Source of the DNA: Tritrichomonas musculus
Lineage: Eukaryota > Parabasalia > Tritrichomonadida > Tritrichomonadidae
Assembly: GCA_039105265.1 (NCBI GenBank)
Contig: JAPFFF010000052.1
Location: 682,001-746,000, forward strand
Direction: 5' to 3'
DNA: 64,000 bases
This document shows positions 8,376-18,766 of the stretch, piece by piece. The notes beneath the pieces are model-generated. The model did not search any database. It saw only the letters and a program-made list of their open reading frames with translations, and had not been told where the DNA came from. The position numbers and the translations under genes are program-made. Each line of letters opens with the position of its first letter. Within the stretch, counting starts at the first letter, position 1.

Positions 8376-9836
8376 ATGTTTTCCAAAAAACCAGATTTGA
8401 ATATTATAGAAGAATCAACTTTTGAGGAATTAAGTAAGCCATGCCAAAAACTAGTAGTCAAAGCAGAAAAAGGCAATTTCAAATCTTTAGTTACAGTTGC
8501 AAAAGGTTTTATATATGGTAAAGATGACTTTCCAATTAACACAAATCTAGGATTAAGATATTTGCAATTTGGAGCCGAAAAAGATGATACAGAATCATTG
8601 AAATTATATGGAAGATATCTTTTACAAGGAGAAATCATTGATAAAAATGAGATGGAAGCCATCAATATTCTAAATTCTGCAGCAACTAAAACAAAAAATG
8701 CAGCTGTCAAACTTGAACTTGCAGAAATATTATTGGCAAATCAATCATTTGATGTAAATTCCTATGCAAACAATAATATCAATTACCCATTAGTGAAACA
8801 ATTGTACAAAGATGCAGCTGATTATGGGAACCTTGATGGAATTACCAATTATGCGAAATTTTGTCTCAAAGAAAAAACAAATAGATATGGCTCAATAGAA
8901 CGAGATATTGCAGAGGCATTTAACTATTTTAAAACAGCTGCAGAACTAGGTGATTCAGAAGCCATGATTAGATATGGCAAAATGTTAGAATGTGGAATAC
9001 CTCAATTTCCTGTCAATCAAAAAGAAGCCATAAAATGGTACAAAAGGTCATATGAAAAAGAAAATCTTGGTGGTTATGCAGAATATGGATATACTCTTAT
9101 ATCTTCCGAATATGGTAAAACAGATGAGCCAGAAGGATATAGATTGATCAAGTATTCTTCAGATCATGGGAACCCTATTGGTATGTTTTGTTATGGTAAT
9201 ATTTATTGTGTAGGAATGCTTTGTGTACAGCAAGATTATCAAAAAGGATTCGAACTAGTAAAAAAGGCTGCAGATATGGGAGAACCAGGAGCTATTCAAG
9301 CCATCGGTTTTTATTACCAAGAAGGTATCTACGTACAAAAAAATACAATAACAGCAAATAAATACTTTAAACTGGCACTTGAAGAAGGAGAAATTGCATC
9401 AGCAGTATATCTAGGTTATGCTTACAAAAATAGCGGTAACTCATCACAATCAAGAATATATTTTAAAATAGGTGCTGATGCTGGATTTCGTGATGCAATC
9501 TATGAATATTGTTTAAACTTATCAGAAGATAATCAGAAATTACTCTACATTTATGAAATAAGAAAATATTTGGAAATGGGAAGAAAATTAAAAGACGGAC
9601 AATGCATCCTCTTCCTTGGAAATTTGTACATAAAAGGAGATCTCTTCCCACAAAAAAAGTATCTTGGAGAAGAGTTTGTTAAAGAAGCAGCTGATAATGG
9701 ATACATACCAGCAATGGAAAGATTTATTGACATGTATGAAAAAGGAACAGATGGATTTACAGGAAATCCACCTGAAGTCCAAAAGTACAAAGATATTCTT
9801 GCTGAAAATCAAAGCCAATGCTGCTTATTAATTTGA
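8376..9836 (+). CDS. Sel1-repeat protein with C-terminal CaaX box
   Basis: This 486-residue protein consists largely of Sel1-like repeats, a helical TPR-related solenoid that serves as a protein-interaction scaffold. Typical units are GNLDGITNYAKFCLK, GDSEAMIRYGKMLECG, GEPGAIQAIGFYYQEGIYV and GEIASAVYLGYAYKNSG, spaced 36-40 residues and spread from about residue 50 to 465. The N-terminus (FSKKPDLNIIEESTFEELSKPCQKLV) resembles the start of Sel1 regions that follow kinase domains in trichomonads, but no kinase is present. The last residues are QSQCCLLI, a CaaX box with an extra Cys, so prenylation and possibly palmitoylation are predicted. Sel1 repeats are well known; a CaaX tail on such a protein is unusual to my knowledge. 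Intact frame and ordinary codon use. Confidence 0.88.
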   Translation: MFSKKPDLNIIEESTFEELSKPCQKLVVKAEKGNFKSLVTVAKGFIYGKDDFPINTNLGLRYLQFGAEKDDTESLKLYGRYLLQGEIIDKNEMEAINILNSAATKTKNAAVKLELAEILLANQSFDVNSYANNNINYPLVKQLYKDAADYGNLDGITNYAKFCLKEKTNRYGSIERDIAEAFNYFKTAAELGDSEAMIRYGKMLECGIPQFPVNQKEAIKWYKRSYEKENLGGYAEYGYTLISSEYGKTDEPEGYRLIKYSSDHGNPIGMFCYGNIYCVGMLCVQQDYQKGFELVKKAADMGEPGAIQAIGFYYQEGIYVQKNTITANKYFKLALEEGEIASAVYLGYAYKNSGNSSQSRIYFKIGADAGFRDAIYEYCLNLSEDNQKLLYIYEIRKYLEMGRKLKDGQCILFLGNLYIKGDLFPQKKYLGEEFVKEAADNGYIPAMERFIDMYEKGTDGFTGNPPEVQKYKDILAENQSQCCLLI

Positions 9837-10116
9837 TTTTAGAAATGAAATAAATAGTAACAAATTATAAAGTATTTTATTGTTTACTGAAATATAACAA
9901 AAATGATTAAATTATTTTAAAGAACAGTTTTGATTTAAAAGTCGTTCAATTAATTCCATCAAGTTTAATTTAACTTGAAGAGGCATCAAAAGAGTCAAAA
10001 CAAATATCAATAATTATAATGATAATTTCTTTTTTTAATAATGGTAATAGATATGTGAAAGATTTGTCATTACCTAGATTAATCTGAAATATTGTAAATT
10101 GAAATATAATTTGCCC

Positions 10117-10164
<48 letters not shown>

Positions 10165-10361
10165 GAGCAAATTTGACTGCAATTGAATTGAAAATTCGTT
10201 ATTTTAAAAACAGCTGATATGAGGCGCAGTAATAAGAGTTAGATTTTATTCAAAATATAAAATAAAATAAAAAAAGTATCATTTTTATTGTTTTAATTAA
10301 ATAAAGTCATCTTTAATGTGTCTACATTAATTGAACAACTATAACATTTTGTTATCAATTT
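9837..10361. other. Convergent intergenic region with T45 tract
   Basis: This lies between two convergent genes. It contains an uninterrupted run of 45 T at 10119-10163, the longest homopolymer in the window. No gene was seen; the reverse-strand poly-Lys frame is an artefact of the tract. Confidence 0.7.
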
Positions 10362-11699
10362 TTAATTTTCACTTAATTTACCATAAAATTCTATTGATTT
10401 AATAACAAGAAACACATTTGGATATCCATAATAATCACCTGTTTGACGAATTCGAACAAAACGTGAAAAATTGTTTGGTTTAACATTAAATGTTTTAATA
10501 ATATTATTTCCATTTAATCCATCATAATTCGAATGCTCATCAATTTCAGTCCAGTTCTTTTCATCGTTTGAAACTTCAAGTACCCAATTTTTGATTTGAG
10601 ATCCTCCAGGATTTCGATTATCAGAATTAATTGAATAGCTAGAAATTTCAACTTTCATGTTTTTAAAATCAAAGCAAACCCATGCATTTATGCTTGTATT
10701 TCCTGTCCAGTAGCAATTATTTGTATCTAAATCAACTAAATTTTTTGGATGATGCCTACTATGAAACGTGTTAGTTGAGATTGAAATTGTACCGTTATCA
10801 TGAATATTTTGACCTGTTTTTTGCTTCAAATAACGAAATATTCCATTCAATTCTTGACCTTCTTTATATAAAAAAGATTTTATGTTTAAATTATTATCAT
10901 TATTTGTTTCTTGATTTTGGTCTGTTTTGTATCGTTCAATTTTGCTTTCAATTTTTGTTATAATTTCTTTTTCAAGACGCGATGAAAGCGTTGACCATAA
11001 TAAATGTGTTAAATCGTTATAGTCAAATATTGAAAGAAATTCTGTCATTGCTTTTGATGTGACATTTGCAAATAAAACATTTTCATACAAATTTGAATAC
11101 TTGTTGTTTTCAATGTAAATTTTGTTGATGAATTTTAAAAGTTGATCTTCGTTTTTTAAATGAAGATGATCATGTTCAATGATTTGCATTAACGTTGTAT
11201 ATTGAATAATTTTTAATTCTTCATAGTGGGAATCACAAATTTCATAAAAATGTGATGAAATAAATTCAATTTCATTTTCATAATTTTTTTTATAAAATAT
11301 TGAAAAATTTTCATGTTCTTGAATAAGAGAAAAAACATTATCAATCGTGATTTGATTTGAATTATTGTCTTGCATTATTTCTAAATCACTATTACCAAGA
11401 ATTTCAATTACTTTAATAATAAATTCAATTTCATTAGATTGAATTTCATATTGATCAAATGTGATGAGTTGAAGAATATGAGAAAAATCACCTTTTTCTT
11501 GAATATTGATTGTAAATCGATCGATAGTTGGATCTGATAAATGCATTTTACAAATATTTGGTGATAATAAATCTGAAACTAAACGACTTGTCTTAAATTC
11601 TTCGCCATTTACGATGAATGTAAAATCTTGATCGTAAGTTTGAAAAGGAACTCTTTTAATATTAGAATATTTTAGTTGTAACTGGCTTAATTTGCTCAT
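10362..11699 (-). CDS. BTB-like and F5/8 type C domain protein
   Basis: The 445-residue protein has an N-terminal BTB/POZ-like region (about 1-130: FTFIVNGEEFKTSRLVSDLL, typical of the BTB core where the chain loops back to a second strand), a helical BACK-like middle (about 130-280) and a C-terminal F5/8 type C (discoidin-like) beta-sandwich (about 290-442: NLVDLDTNNCYWTGNTSINA, WVCFDFKNMKVEISSYSI, WVLEVSNDEKNWTEID, ending SIEFYGKL). This combination is common in trichomonads. BTB parts usually dimerise or bind cullin-3; discoidin domains bind glycans or lipids. Without a signal peptide the protein is probably cytosolic, and the partner is unknown. ATG at 11699; the stop lies in a TAAA context. 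Confidence 0.85.
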   Translation of the reverse strand: MSKLSQLQLKYSNIKRVPFQTYDQDFTFIVNGEEFKTSRLVSDLLSPNICKMHLSDPTIDRFTINIQEKGDFSHILQLITFDQYEIQSNEIEFIIKVIEILGNSDLEIMQDNNSNQITIDNVFSLIQEHENFSIFYKKNYENEIEFISSHFYEICDSHYEELKIIQYTTLMQIIEHDHLHLKNEDQLLKFINKIYIENNKYSNLYENVLFANVTSKAMTEFLSIFDYNDLTHLLWSTLSSRLEKEIITKIESKIERYKTDQNQETNNDNNLNIKSFLYKEGQELNGIFRYLKQKTGQNIHDNGTISISTNTFHSRHHPKNLVDLDTNNCYWTGNTSINAWVCFDFKNMKVEISSYSINSDNRNPGGSQIKNWVLEVSNDEKNWTEIDEHSNYDGLNGNNIIKTFNVKPNNFSRFVRIRQTGDYYGYPNVFLVIKSIEFYGKLSEN

Positions 11700-12109
11700 T
11701 TTAAAACTTTTTTTAAAAATAAACTATTTTGAGTAAAAATACGTTATTGTCAGTGGAAAAAAATTTTAATATTTAAAGAACTTTAGCTTGGCATTAAGAA
11801 TCATGTTTTTTGACATTAGCAGGAAACTATAATATATACCTTGAAATTTCTTATTAATATTAATTTCATTAATAATAATGAAGTTTTATGATTACCAGTA
11901 CTACTATGCACATTTATTGTAGAAGTAATATTTTCCCGATCTTATTAAATTATCCATAGTATTAACTTCATTTAAATATGAAACATTTTCAGATAATAAT
12001 TTTCAACAATGAAAACATCTTTAAAAAAACATAAAAATATCAAAAACAAAGCAAAGAATGATTGTAAATATCATTTTTATTAATTAAAATTTAATAACTT
12101 TTATTTTAT
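11700..12109. other. AT-rich intergenic region
   Basis: Upstream region of the BTB-like gene. No clear initiator was found and no coding character is visible. Confidence 0.4.
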
Positions 12110-12535
12110 GTGGTATTAAAAGATGGTATGGATTATAAGTGTCATTAGCTATTGAAGGAATTACGATTTGTTCCAATGAAACACATTCGAAGAAAGCACC
12201 ATCGCTAATTGAAGTAACAGAATAAGGAATTATCATTTGTTTTAATGAACTGCATACAGTGAAAGCACAATTTCCAATTGAAGTTAGAGAAGAAGGAATT
12301 TCAAATGTAATTTGTGTTAATAATGAACATCTGGTGAAAGCATGATCTCCAATTTTAATTACAGATAATGATTTGTGATTTATGTTAATGATGAACAGCC
12401 AATGAAAGCATCATTTCCAATTGAAGTTATAGAAGTAGGAATTATGATTTGTTTTAAACATAAACTTTCACGGAAAGCCTTATCTTTAATTATTGTTATA
12501 GAATGTGGAATTGCAACTTTAGTTATCTACTATCA
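12110..12535 (-). pseudogene. BspA-like LRR gene fragment
   Basis: Read on the reverse strand, this stretch gives about six LRR_5 repeats of the second trichomonad type, for example IPTSITSIGNDAFIGCSSL and IPYSVTSISDGAFFECVSL. The reading is interrupted: a stop follows the segment ending CSSLT (around 12380) and the frame changes there, and a stop lies just upstream of the first repeat. There is no signal peptide, start or membrane segment. It is therefore an internal remnant of a BspA gene, unrelated in repeat wording to the intact BspA gene at 2907. It is convergent with the broken cyclase gene at 12667. Confidence 0.8.
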
Positions 12536-12666
12536 AAAATACGTGTATTAATAAATTAATTTGTCAATATAGAATAATAAAACATCAAAGCTTTATAATT
12601 TGTTTTCGTAGTTATTTTTATAGGTTCGATTAAGAATTTTTCTTTCTTTTTCATAAAAAGTTGAGC

Positions 12667-13779
12667 TAATTCATAAATCCATCAGTCACCGAAATACTTG
12701 GATACACATCAGAACAAATGCTTGGCCAAAACATTTCAGCATTTTTTATTAATTCAACAGCGGTTGAGCAAACAACGAATGATAAAAAAGATGAAACAAA
12801 TCAAGTTTTTCAATCATCAGTATTTTGTGGAGATTCAGAAAATTTATCGAATCAACTTGAATTTATGAAAAATGGCCAAATTGGACTTATTTATGAAGAT
12901 CAATTTACATGTGTAACTGACGATGACCAAGAAATGCCAAGTGGTGTCACAATTCTTGGAATGACAAATCAAGGTCATAGTTTATTAGGAAATGAAAGTC
13001 ATCATGACTTGAATGTTGAATCATTTGTCTTTATTATCAGAGATGAAACACAATTAATGAAGCAACAGAAAGAAGCTGAAGCAGCGAAAGCACAGAGTGA
13101 AAATCTTCTTTTCCAAATTCTTCCACACGATATCGTTGCTCGATTAAATAGTGGTGAAAAAGATATTTCATTCACAGTTGAATCAGCATCTATTATTTTC
13201 ACCGATATTGTCAAATTTAGTGAATACACAAAAGGTTTGTCTCCACAAGAAATCATGGGAAGTTTATCAGCTTTGTTTGCTGCTTTCGATTCAAGAGCAA
13301 AGAATTATAATTTGATTACCAAAATCAAGTTAATTGGTGACATTTATATGGCAGCTGGTGGACTTTTTTCAGATGAAAATGTTCCAATGAAAGAACATGC
13401 AATTCAAATCGTCAATTTCGGACTTGATTGTTTGACAGAAATTGAAGAAGTTAACATCAAATTAAGTTCAAATTTACAGTTGAGAATTGGAATCAACAGT
13501 GGAGGTCCAATTCTCGCTGGAGTTCTTGGAACAGATAAACCTGTCTTCGATATTATTGGTGATCCAATTAACGTTGCTCGATTACAAACTACTGACATTC
13601 CAGGAAAAGCACAAATTCCAAAAGCAACATAAGATTTGATTTGTGATGGTGATTTTCATATTGAAGAACGAGGAGAAGTTTTTCTGAAAGGAAAAGGAAA
13701 AACAATGACATATCTTGTATCACCTATGACAAATGCAAATATACTTGTTAATCCATCTTCTTCAATACCAATTTTATAA
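12667..13779 (+). pseudogene. Class III adenylyl/guanylyl cyclase, 5'-truncated and with a nonsense codon
   Basis: The frame opens with a PAS-like tail (NPSVTEILGYTSEQMLGQNI from 12676), then a long helix (KQQKEAEAAKAQSENLLFQ) and a class III cyclase domain. The first metal site FTDIVKFS and the KLIGDIYMAAGG region with the second Asp are present. Decay is clear in three places: the large membrane part usual in this trichomonad family is missing and a stop precedes the PAS remnant; one residue is lost in INVARLQTTD, so the catalytic Asn and Arg are three instead of four apart; and TAA at 13630 sits where the family has a sense codon, with the same frame continuing to 13779 (DLICDGDFHIEERGEVFLKG). 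A protein of 304 residues could still be made from the ATG at 12718, but catalysis is unlikely. Confidence 0.88.
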
Positions 13780-14151
13780 TTAAAACTTTATTTTAATAAA
13801 AAACATTCTTTGAACTGTCCATAAACAAGTTCTCATCCAAGGAATGATTAAATATTTCAATGAAATTAATCAATTTTTTAATTTATTATAATAAATTATA
13901 AATGCTTTTCTTATTATACAGAGTGATACAATTGATTATTGTAGAAATGGTTTTTTCTTTTGCCTTTACTTCAATTAAGACTAACTTTAGAAAGAATGAT
14001 ATTTGTTTAATCTCAATTTATACCAAGTGCTGCTTTTGCAAATGTTATTTGATTTATTATTTGCATTTTGCATATCAAATTATATAAAATATGAAAATAA
14101 AAAAAAAAATAATTTTTTTGAATCGGAATCTGTTTTTACTCAATGAGCTTT
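13780..14151. other. AT-rich intergenic region
   Basis: This lies between the cyclase pseudogene and a convergent small gene. I see nothing specific; the short open frames have AT-driven composition. Confidence 0.4.
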
Positions 14152-14571
14152 TTACTCATATTCATATTCATGTTCATATGGATCAATCTCATTTGCTTCT
14201 ATTTCTGAACGCAAGCTACCTAGCATCATTTGCAACATTGTGGTACAACAATCCGGTTGTTTCATGCATGATAAACATTTTTGAAGCATCGATTCAATGA
14301 ATTCATATGCAACACCATACCTGCGTTCATATTCCCAATGATTTAAGAATAAACATGTATCTAGCATACCTTGAAGCCAATCAATGATTTCTTGTCCTCC
14401 ATTGTTGATGAATTCTTCTAGAAAAAATTCTCCATCTTTTCTCCATTTTTCATATATTTTTTCTGATTCTTTACTATACTCTCTCATCGCTTGTTCATCA
14501 CATTTCTTTATCCATGTTTCTCGTTCATCGCCATTTTTAAAGATCATAATTCTTTTCTCTCTATCATACAT
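14152..14571 (-). CDS. Small acidic protein, unknown
   Basis: The 139-residue product is helical and rich in Glu, Met and Cys (MLQKCLSCMKQPDCCTTMLQ) and ends with an alternating Glu/Tyr tail (EHEYEYE). There is no signal peptide or membrane segment. The start is supported by TCACTTCA on the reverse strand at 14581-14588, an initiator-like motif with +1 about 15 bases before the ATG. The stop is in a TAAA context. Codon use and amino-acid balance look genuine. I do not recognise the family; the cysteine pattern might bind metal, but that is only a possibility. Confidence 0.6.
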   Translation of the reverse strand: MYDREKRIMIFKNGDERETWIKKCDEQAMREYSKESEKIYEKWRKDGEFFLEEFINNGGQEIIDWLQGMLDTCLFLNHWEYERRYGVAYEFIESMLQKCLSCMKQPDCCTTMLQMMLGSLRSEIEANEIDPYEHEYEYE

Positions 14572-15689
14572 TTTTTATTATGAAGTGATTTAATAAAAAT
14601 TTTTTATAATATATTTAATAATTTTTATTTGATTATAATTTGAATATATATTCTCAAAAAGTTAATCTTCCAAAGAACAAGCATTGAAAATGAAAATGAA
14701 AATAAAATTTTCTCAATTTATTGAGAACTATTCAATAAAAATTTTTGGAAAAATATTCATTACCAAAAAAAACAGGATTTTTTTATATATCAATGTAAAT
14801 CAACTTTCTTCAGAATAATATATGAATACATATAACGAAACACTTTTTCGAGGTTTGAAAAAAAAAAAAAAAAAAAGAAATAATAATTTTTATAACAATT
14901 GTTGAAATAATCATAAGACGAAGAAAATCAAATATGTTTCATACAATATTGGAGTATAAATGATATATATAATTTATTGTTTTAATTTGTTTGTGATTAA
15001 AATTCAAATGTAGAGCTATATAAATCACAATATAATAACAGTCAAACAAATCAAGATTATGATTTTTAATTATAAACATGTTTATAATTATTGAATGAAA
15101 TATTTTAATTTCATGGAATTCATGATACCAATCTCTCCATAACGTAATTATTTCTTTGTTACTTTTAGGGATCAATAAATTTAAATCATACATTTTGTAT
15201 ATATAGAATTACAAAAAAATACAAGAAGTTCATTTTCGATATCTCAAAATACAAGAAGTTCTGGGTAGTTTTATTTATATATTTATAATTATTATGGATA
15301 ACATATTTCATAATCTATATAGTTAAATTAACTTTTGAGACAAGAATATATATCATGATATTAATTGTTGCTAAATAGTAATTTTTAGTTATTACTGATA
15401 CATTATATATTTTATATGATATTTACATATATTAAATAATTATTTTTGTATTTCAATTAGTATATATAAAGATATAAATCAGATATTTTATTTTTTAAAA
15501 ATTGAATTTAAACGTACGTGGAGTAAAAACACATTTTTGAAAATCTATGAATAAACCAATTTGTTTATATATTGAAATATTTTCTTAAAGTAAAGTGGAT
15601 AAATAAATTTTTCACATATGCTAATTTGAGAAAATTCATTCATGTATTCTAGAAACAAACATAAATTTCTTGAATTCAAATTTCAAAAG
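14572..15689. other. Long AT-rich region
   Basis: Over 1.1 kb with an A16-17 run near 14859. On the reverse strand, 15193 to 14939 is an open frame of 84 codons starting with ATG; its first 35 residues (MYDLNLLIPKSNKEIITLWRDW) look coding but the rest is Ile/Tyr/Asn-rich, so it may be a gene remnant. Nothing else is supported. Confidence 0.4.
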
Positions 15690-16147
15690 TAGGCTTGTTA
15701 AGTCTCGATTTTCGATATCGATAATTGATCCATTTTTCTGATATCAATATCAAATCAAAAATTTTATCTCTGATATCAATAATGAATAAAAGTAAAAGAT
15801 CGATTATCAATATTGAAAATTTTTTAACGTATTAAAATTTTTAAACTTTTTTAACTGATTACTTCACACATCCGTTATAAAATTTAATAAAATCTGATTC
15901 TTTTACATAATAAGTTAGAATATATTTATTTTATGCCATTAAAATAGTATTTTTAATGGTTTTTTCAGGTATTAGTTTCGATTAATCAAGATTCGATATC
16001 AAAAGCATATTTTTTTTTTTGTATCACATTTCATACTTGATAATCGATTTCATCAATTAAAAGTTCCAATCGATAGCATTTTATTATCGATTATCTGAGT
16101 TAAAAAAAGTGCCAAACCTGATAATTGATATCAGAATAACAAGCCTA
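15690..16147 (+). mobile_element. hAT-like MITE, copy 1, with perfect 8-bp TSD
   Basis: This 458-bp non-coding element begins TAGGCTTGTTA and ends TAACAAGCCTA, an 11-bp terminal inverted repeat, with imperfect inverted symmetry continuing inward (GATATCGATAATTGATC against its complement). It is flanked by an exact 8-bp duplication TTCAAAAG at 15682-15689 and 16148-16155. An 8-bp target duplication is the hallmark of hAT transposons. A second full copy lies inverted at 46851-47305. Confidence 0.92.
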
Positions 16148-17605
16148 TTCAAAAGCCTATAACTTTATCAATTTAGCATAAAATTTCAAACGCATACGTA
16201 GTTTTTTATTCTAGTATATATACTATTTATAACTCAATTTTCAATCAGTAAATTTCCAAATTGAAGGACTACATACATTTTGAAATTCTTCATTTTTTCT
16301 CTTATTTTACGAATATTTCAAAACATATGTAATCATTCAATTTCGATGATATGTAGTGATAAATAAAAATATTTATGATTCAGATTCTAGAGTATTAAAC
16401 TACGTATGCATTTTATAAATTATCAAATATTCATCATTTTTCATTACAACCAAAAATATGTTCATAGTAAAGCATTTATTTCTTCTTCAAATTTAATTAT
16501 AGAATTCAAATCATCATTACATCAAGCAATTACATTACTTATATTGTATTATTCCTCGATTAAATTCGAAAATTATGGTTTTCTAAAAAAAGATATTTTG
16601 AGATTATTTGCATAAAAAAGTTTAAAATTTTTATTTATTATTACAAGCACATGATTGATTATGATCATAAATATATAAGTAAAACTTTCTAAAATAATGA
16701 ATACGTGGAGATATTGAAAATGAACTACACCCTTAACAAATTTATGACCAAATAAATATTCAATAAATTGAGAGAATGATATTTATCAAAAAGTTCAAAA
16801 AATAAAATTTCTTTTTTTTACAATAAAAATCAGGTATGAATTTAATCTTTTGATTTCATCGTTTTTCTTTGGATTTCTTGTTATTTTTCATCATGTTTCT
16901 CTTCTTCCATTTATAGTTTCATTTGCAAAAACGTCATTTTCATTAGGTTCATTTGGTTTTCAAATTCGTTTTTCTTGTTTTTCATTTTTGTTTCAAATCC
17001 TTTTTTTGGTTTTGTATTATTTTCTTTATTGTCACGAATTACTATTGAAAAAAAAAAAAAAAAAGTATTATAATGAAATAATAGAAACAAAATTTGAATA
17101 AATTCTTTTAATACCACAACTAAAACCTGATAATGTTAAAAATTGGAAAATAAGAATTTTCACACTTGATATGATAAAGGATTTCGGTGACAAATGCAAA
17201 ACAAAGGAAATGTTATATTTCAATAGTATTTCGTGACAAATAAATTGGGAAATAAGAATCCTAGGATTTCAATAGTAATTCGTGACAAATTCAAAACAAG
17301 GGAAATTGCATGTTTCAATAGTAATTCGTGACAAATTAATTGTCGAAAAACTAAACCAGAAAAATTTTCTCAATGCTAAATCATTTTTTTTATTTGCAAG
17401 AGTTTATATAAATTGATATTTCAATGGTATATTTGAAAAAGTCGGATTCTCCTTATATTTTTATCTTAGAATTTAAGTAAAAATGCATTCGATTAATATA
17501 CATATTTTTTTCCTGTTTTGAGCTGAAGATTTCAAAAAAAAAAAAGTATTACTAAAATCTTTATATTAAGATATTTTTGCAATGTTATTATTTTTTAATC
17601 TTAAT
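16148..17605. other. AT-rich intergenic region with diverged repeats
   Basis: No gene is supported. An ATG-initiated frame of 69 codons at 16406-16615 has AT-driven composition. An A-rich run (17047-17063) and a diverged tandem repeat (17168-17341, annotated separately) are the only structures I see. Confidence 0.45.
17168..17341. repeat. Diverged tandem repeat with a CGTGACAAAT core
   Basis: The phrase TTTCAATAGTAATTCGTGAC followed by AAAT occurs three times (near 17218, 17266 and 17312), about 48 bases apart, with a weaker fourth trace near 17175 (TTCGGTGACAAAT). The intervening text (AAAACAAAGGAAAT or AAAACAAGGGAAAT) also repeats. It is non-coding. Confidence 0.75.
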
Positions 17606-18502
17606 TCATATTACATTTTTCTTAATTGCAATTAAAAAGCCTGAAACTTCATTATGAGGGATGTCAAATTCAGTATAGTGTCTGTCGGTTATATATGATT
17701 TCAAATTAACTCTAGTATTGATTTCCCCATTATTTAAATAAAGGTCCTGAAATGAACTTGAAACTTCCAACTTTTTTACATGATGATCATTAGGTTTATC
17801 AAATGATAATGAAAATTCGCTTATAAAAGAAGCAACAATATAATTATCAGGTGAAAAATTTTCAGGAGCCATTCCAAAACTCACCTGACCTGATTTACCA
17901 ATTTTTTTAGAATTATATTCAGCACACAATATATTTTTGTCATTTCCTACATAATAAATGACACTTCCTGATGTTTCTCCTCTTATAAAATTCAGCTCAC
18001 GATCAATAATTGATGTCCCGGTTTTTATTTCTATAACTGAGCTTTTTATCGATGGATAAATGTAAGATAAAAATTTTTGTACGTGATGATCTTCATCTAT
18101 TTCATATTCAACATTTGAATATGATAATGCTGTTTTAAAAAAAGTAATATCGTTTTCTGGTATATACTTGAGACCATCTATTATATAGTGTGAGCGTATG
18201 AAAAGGTTTGGATTATCTTGACCAATAATAGCTAATACAACAATATCAATTTTGGAAGCTCCTGAAGTTTTATGAGATGTGTGGTGGTCACATAAAACCA
18301 AATGTGGTTTAACAGTAACTTTTTGTCCTTGTTTGTTAGATGATCTTACATCAATTGAAATCTCTCGTACATGATGATCTAATGATTCAAATTCTAAATT
18401 GAAGCCTGAATATCCAACGATATAATGTAGAACAACTCCACCAAATATAAACTCGTAGTTTTCATTTAGTAGTAGAGTTTGTTTTTGGACCTCAACATTC
18501 AT
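17606..18502 (-). CDS. Protein of three ~98-residue modules with DHHV motifs, unknown family
   Basis: The 298-residue product has the tetrapeptide DHHV at residues 42, 138 and 239, each time preceded by a hydrophobic beta-strand pattern (LEFESL, VEYEID, LSFDKP) and followed by [RKQ][KE] and further alternating strands (ISIDVRSS, LSYIYPSIKS, LEVSSSFQDL). The spacing of 96 and 101 residues defines three diverged copies of one beta-rich module. A second His-rich site, LVLCDHHTSHKTSG, lies in the first module (about 69-81). There is no signal peptide or membrane segment. I do not recognise the fold; a jelly-roll or lectin-like sandwich with a His/Asp metal or ligand site is a guess. The ATG at 18502 is chosen because the longer frame starts with TTG. 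Confidence 0.7.
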   Translation of the reverse strand: MNVEVQKQTLLLNENYEFIFGGVVLHYIVGYSGFNLEFESLDHHVREISIDVRSSNKQGQKVTVKPHLVLCDHHTSHKTSGASKIDIVVLAIIGQDNPNLFIRSHYIIDGLKYIPENDITFFKTALSYSNVEYEIDEDHHVQKFLSYIYPSIKSSVIEIKTGTSIIDRELNFIRGETSGSVIYYVGNDKNILCAEYNSKKIGKSGQVSFGMAPENFSPDNYIVASFISEFSLSFDKPNDHHVKKLEVSSSFQDLYLNNGEINTRVNLKSYITDRHYTEFDIPHNEVSGFLIAIKKNVI

Positions 18503-18529
18503 AACTGCACAATTTAAAATTTTAAACAA

Positions 18530-18659
18530 AATTTATTCAATTGTCTCTTTTGAAATATAGTGTGGTGAAAAAGTTTAACTTTTTTATAGAAATTACTTTT
18601 ACTCTTATGGATTAAAATAAAAGAAATGAAAAATTTATTCAATTGTCTCTTTTGAAATA
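18530..18659. repeat. Direct repeat about 30 bp, 100 bp apart
   Basis: The sequence AAATTTATTCAATTGTCTCT and the following TTTGAAATA occurs at about 18530-18559 and again at about 18630-18659, in the upstream region of the DHHV gene. It could be a duplicated promoter segment; function unknown. Confidence 0.7.
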
Positions 18660-18766
18660 AAAGCAAATGAGATATTAAAATTGAATACTTAGTTTCCACT
18701 TTTTAATGTGAGTGTTTTGTTTTAATCTGATGAATTCTTTCAATACTAGTCCGCTGTATTAGTTAT

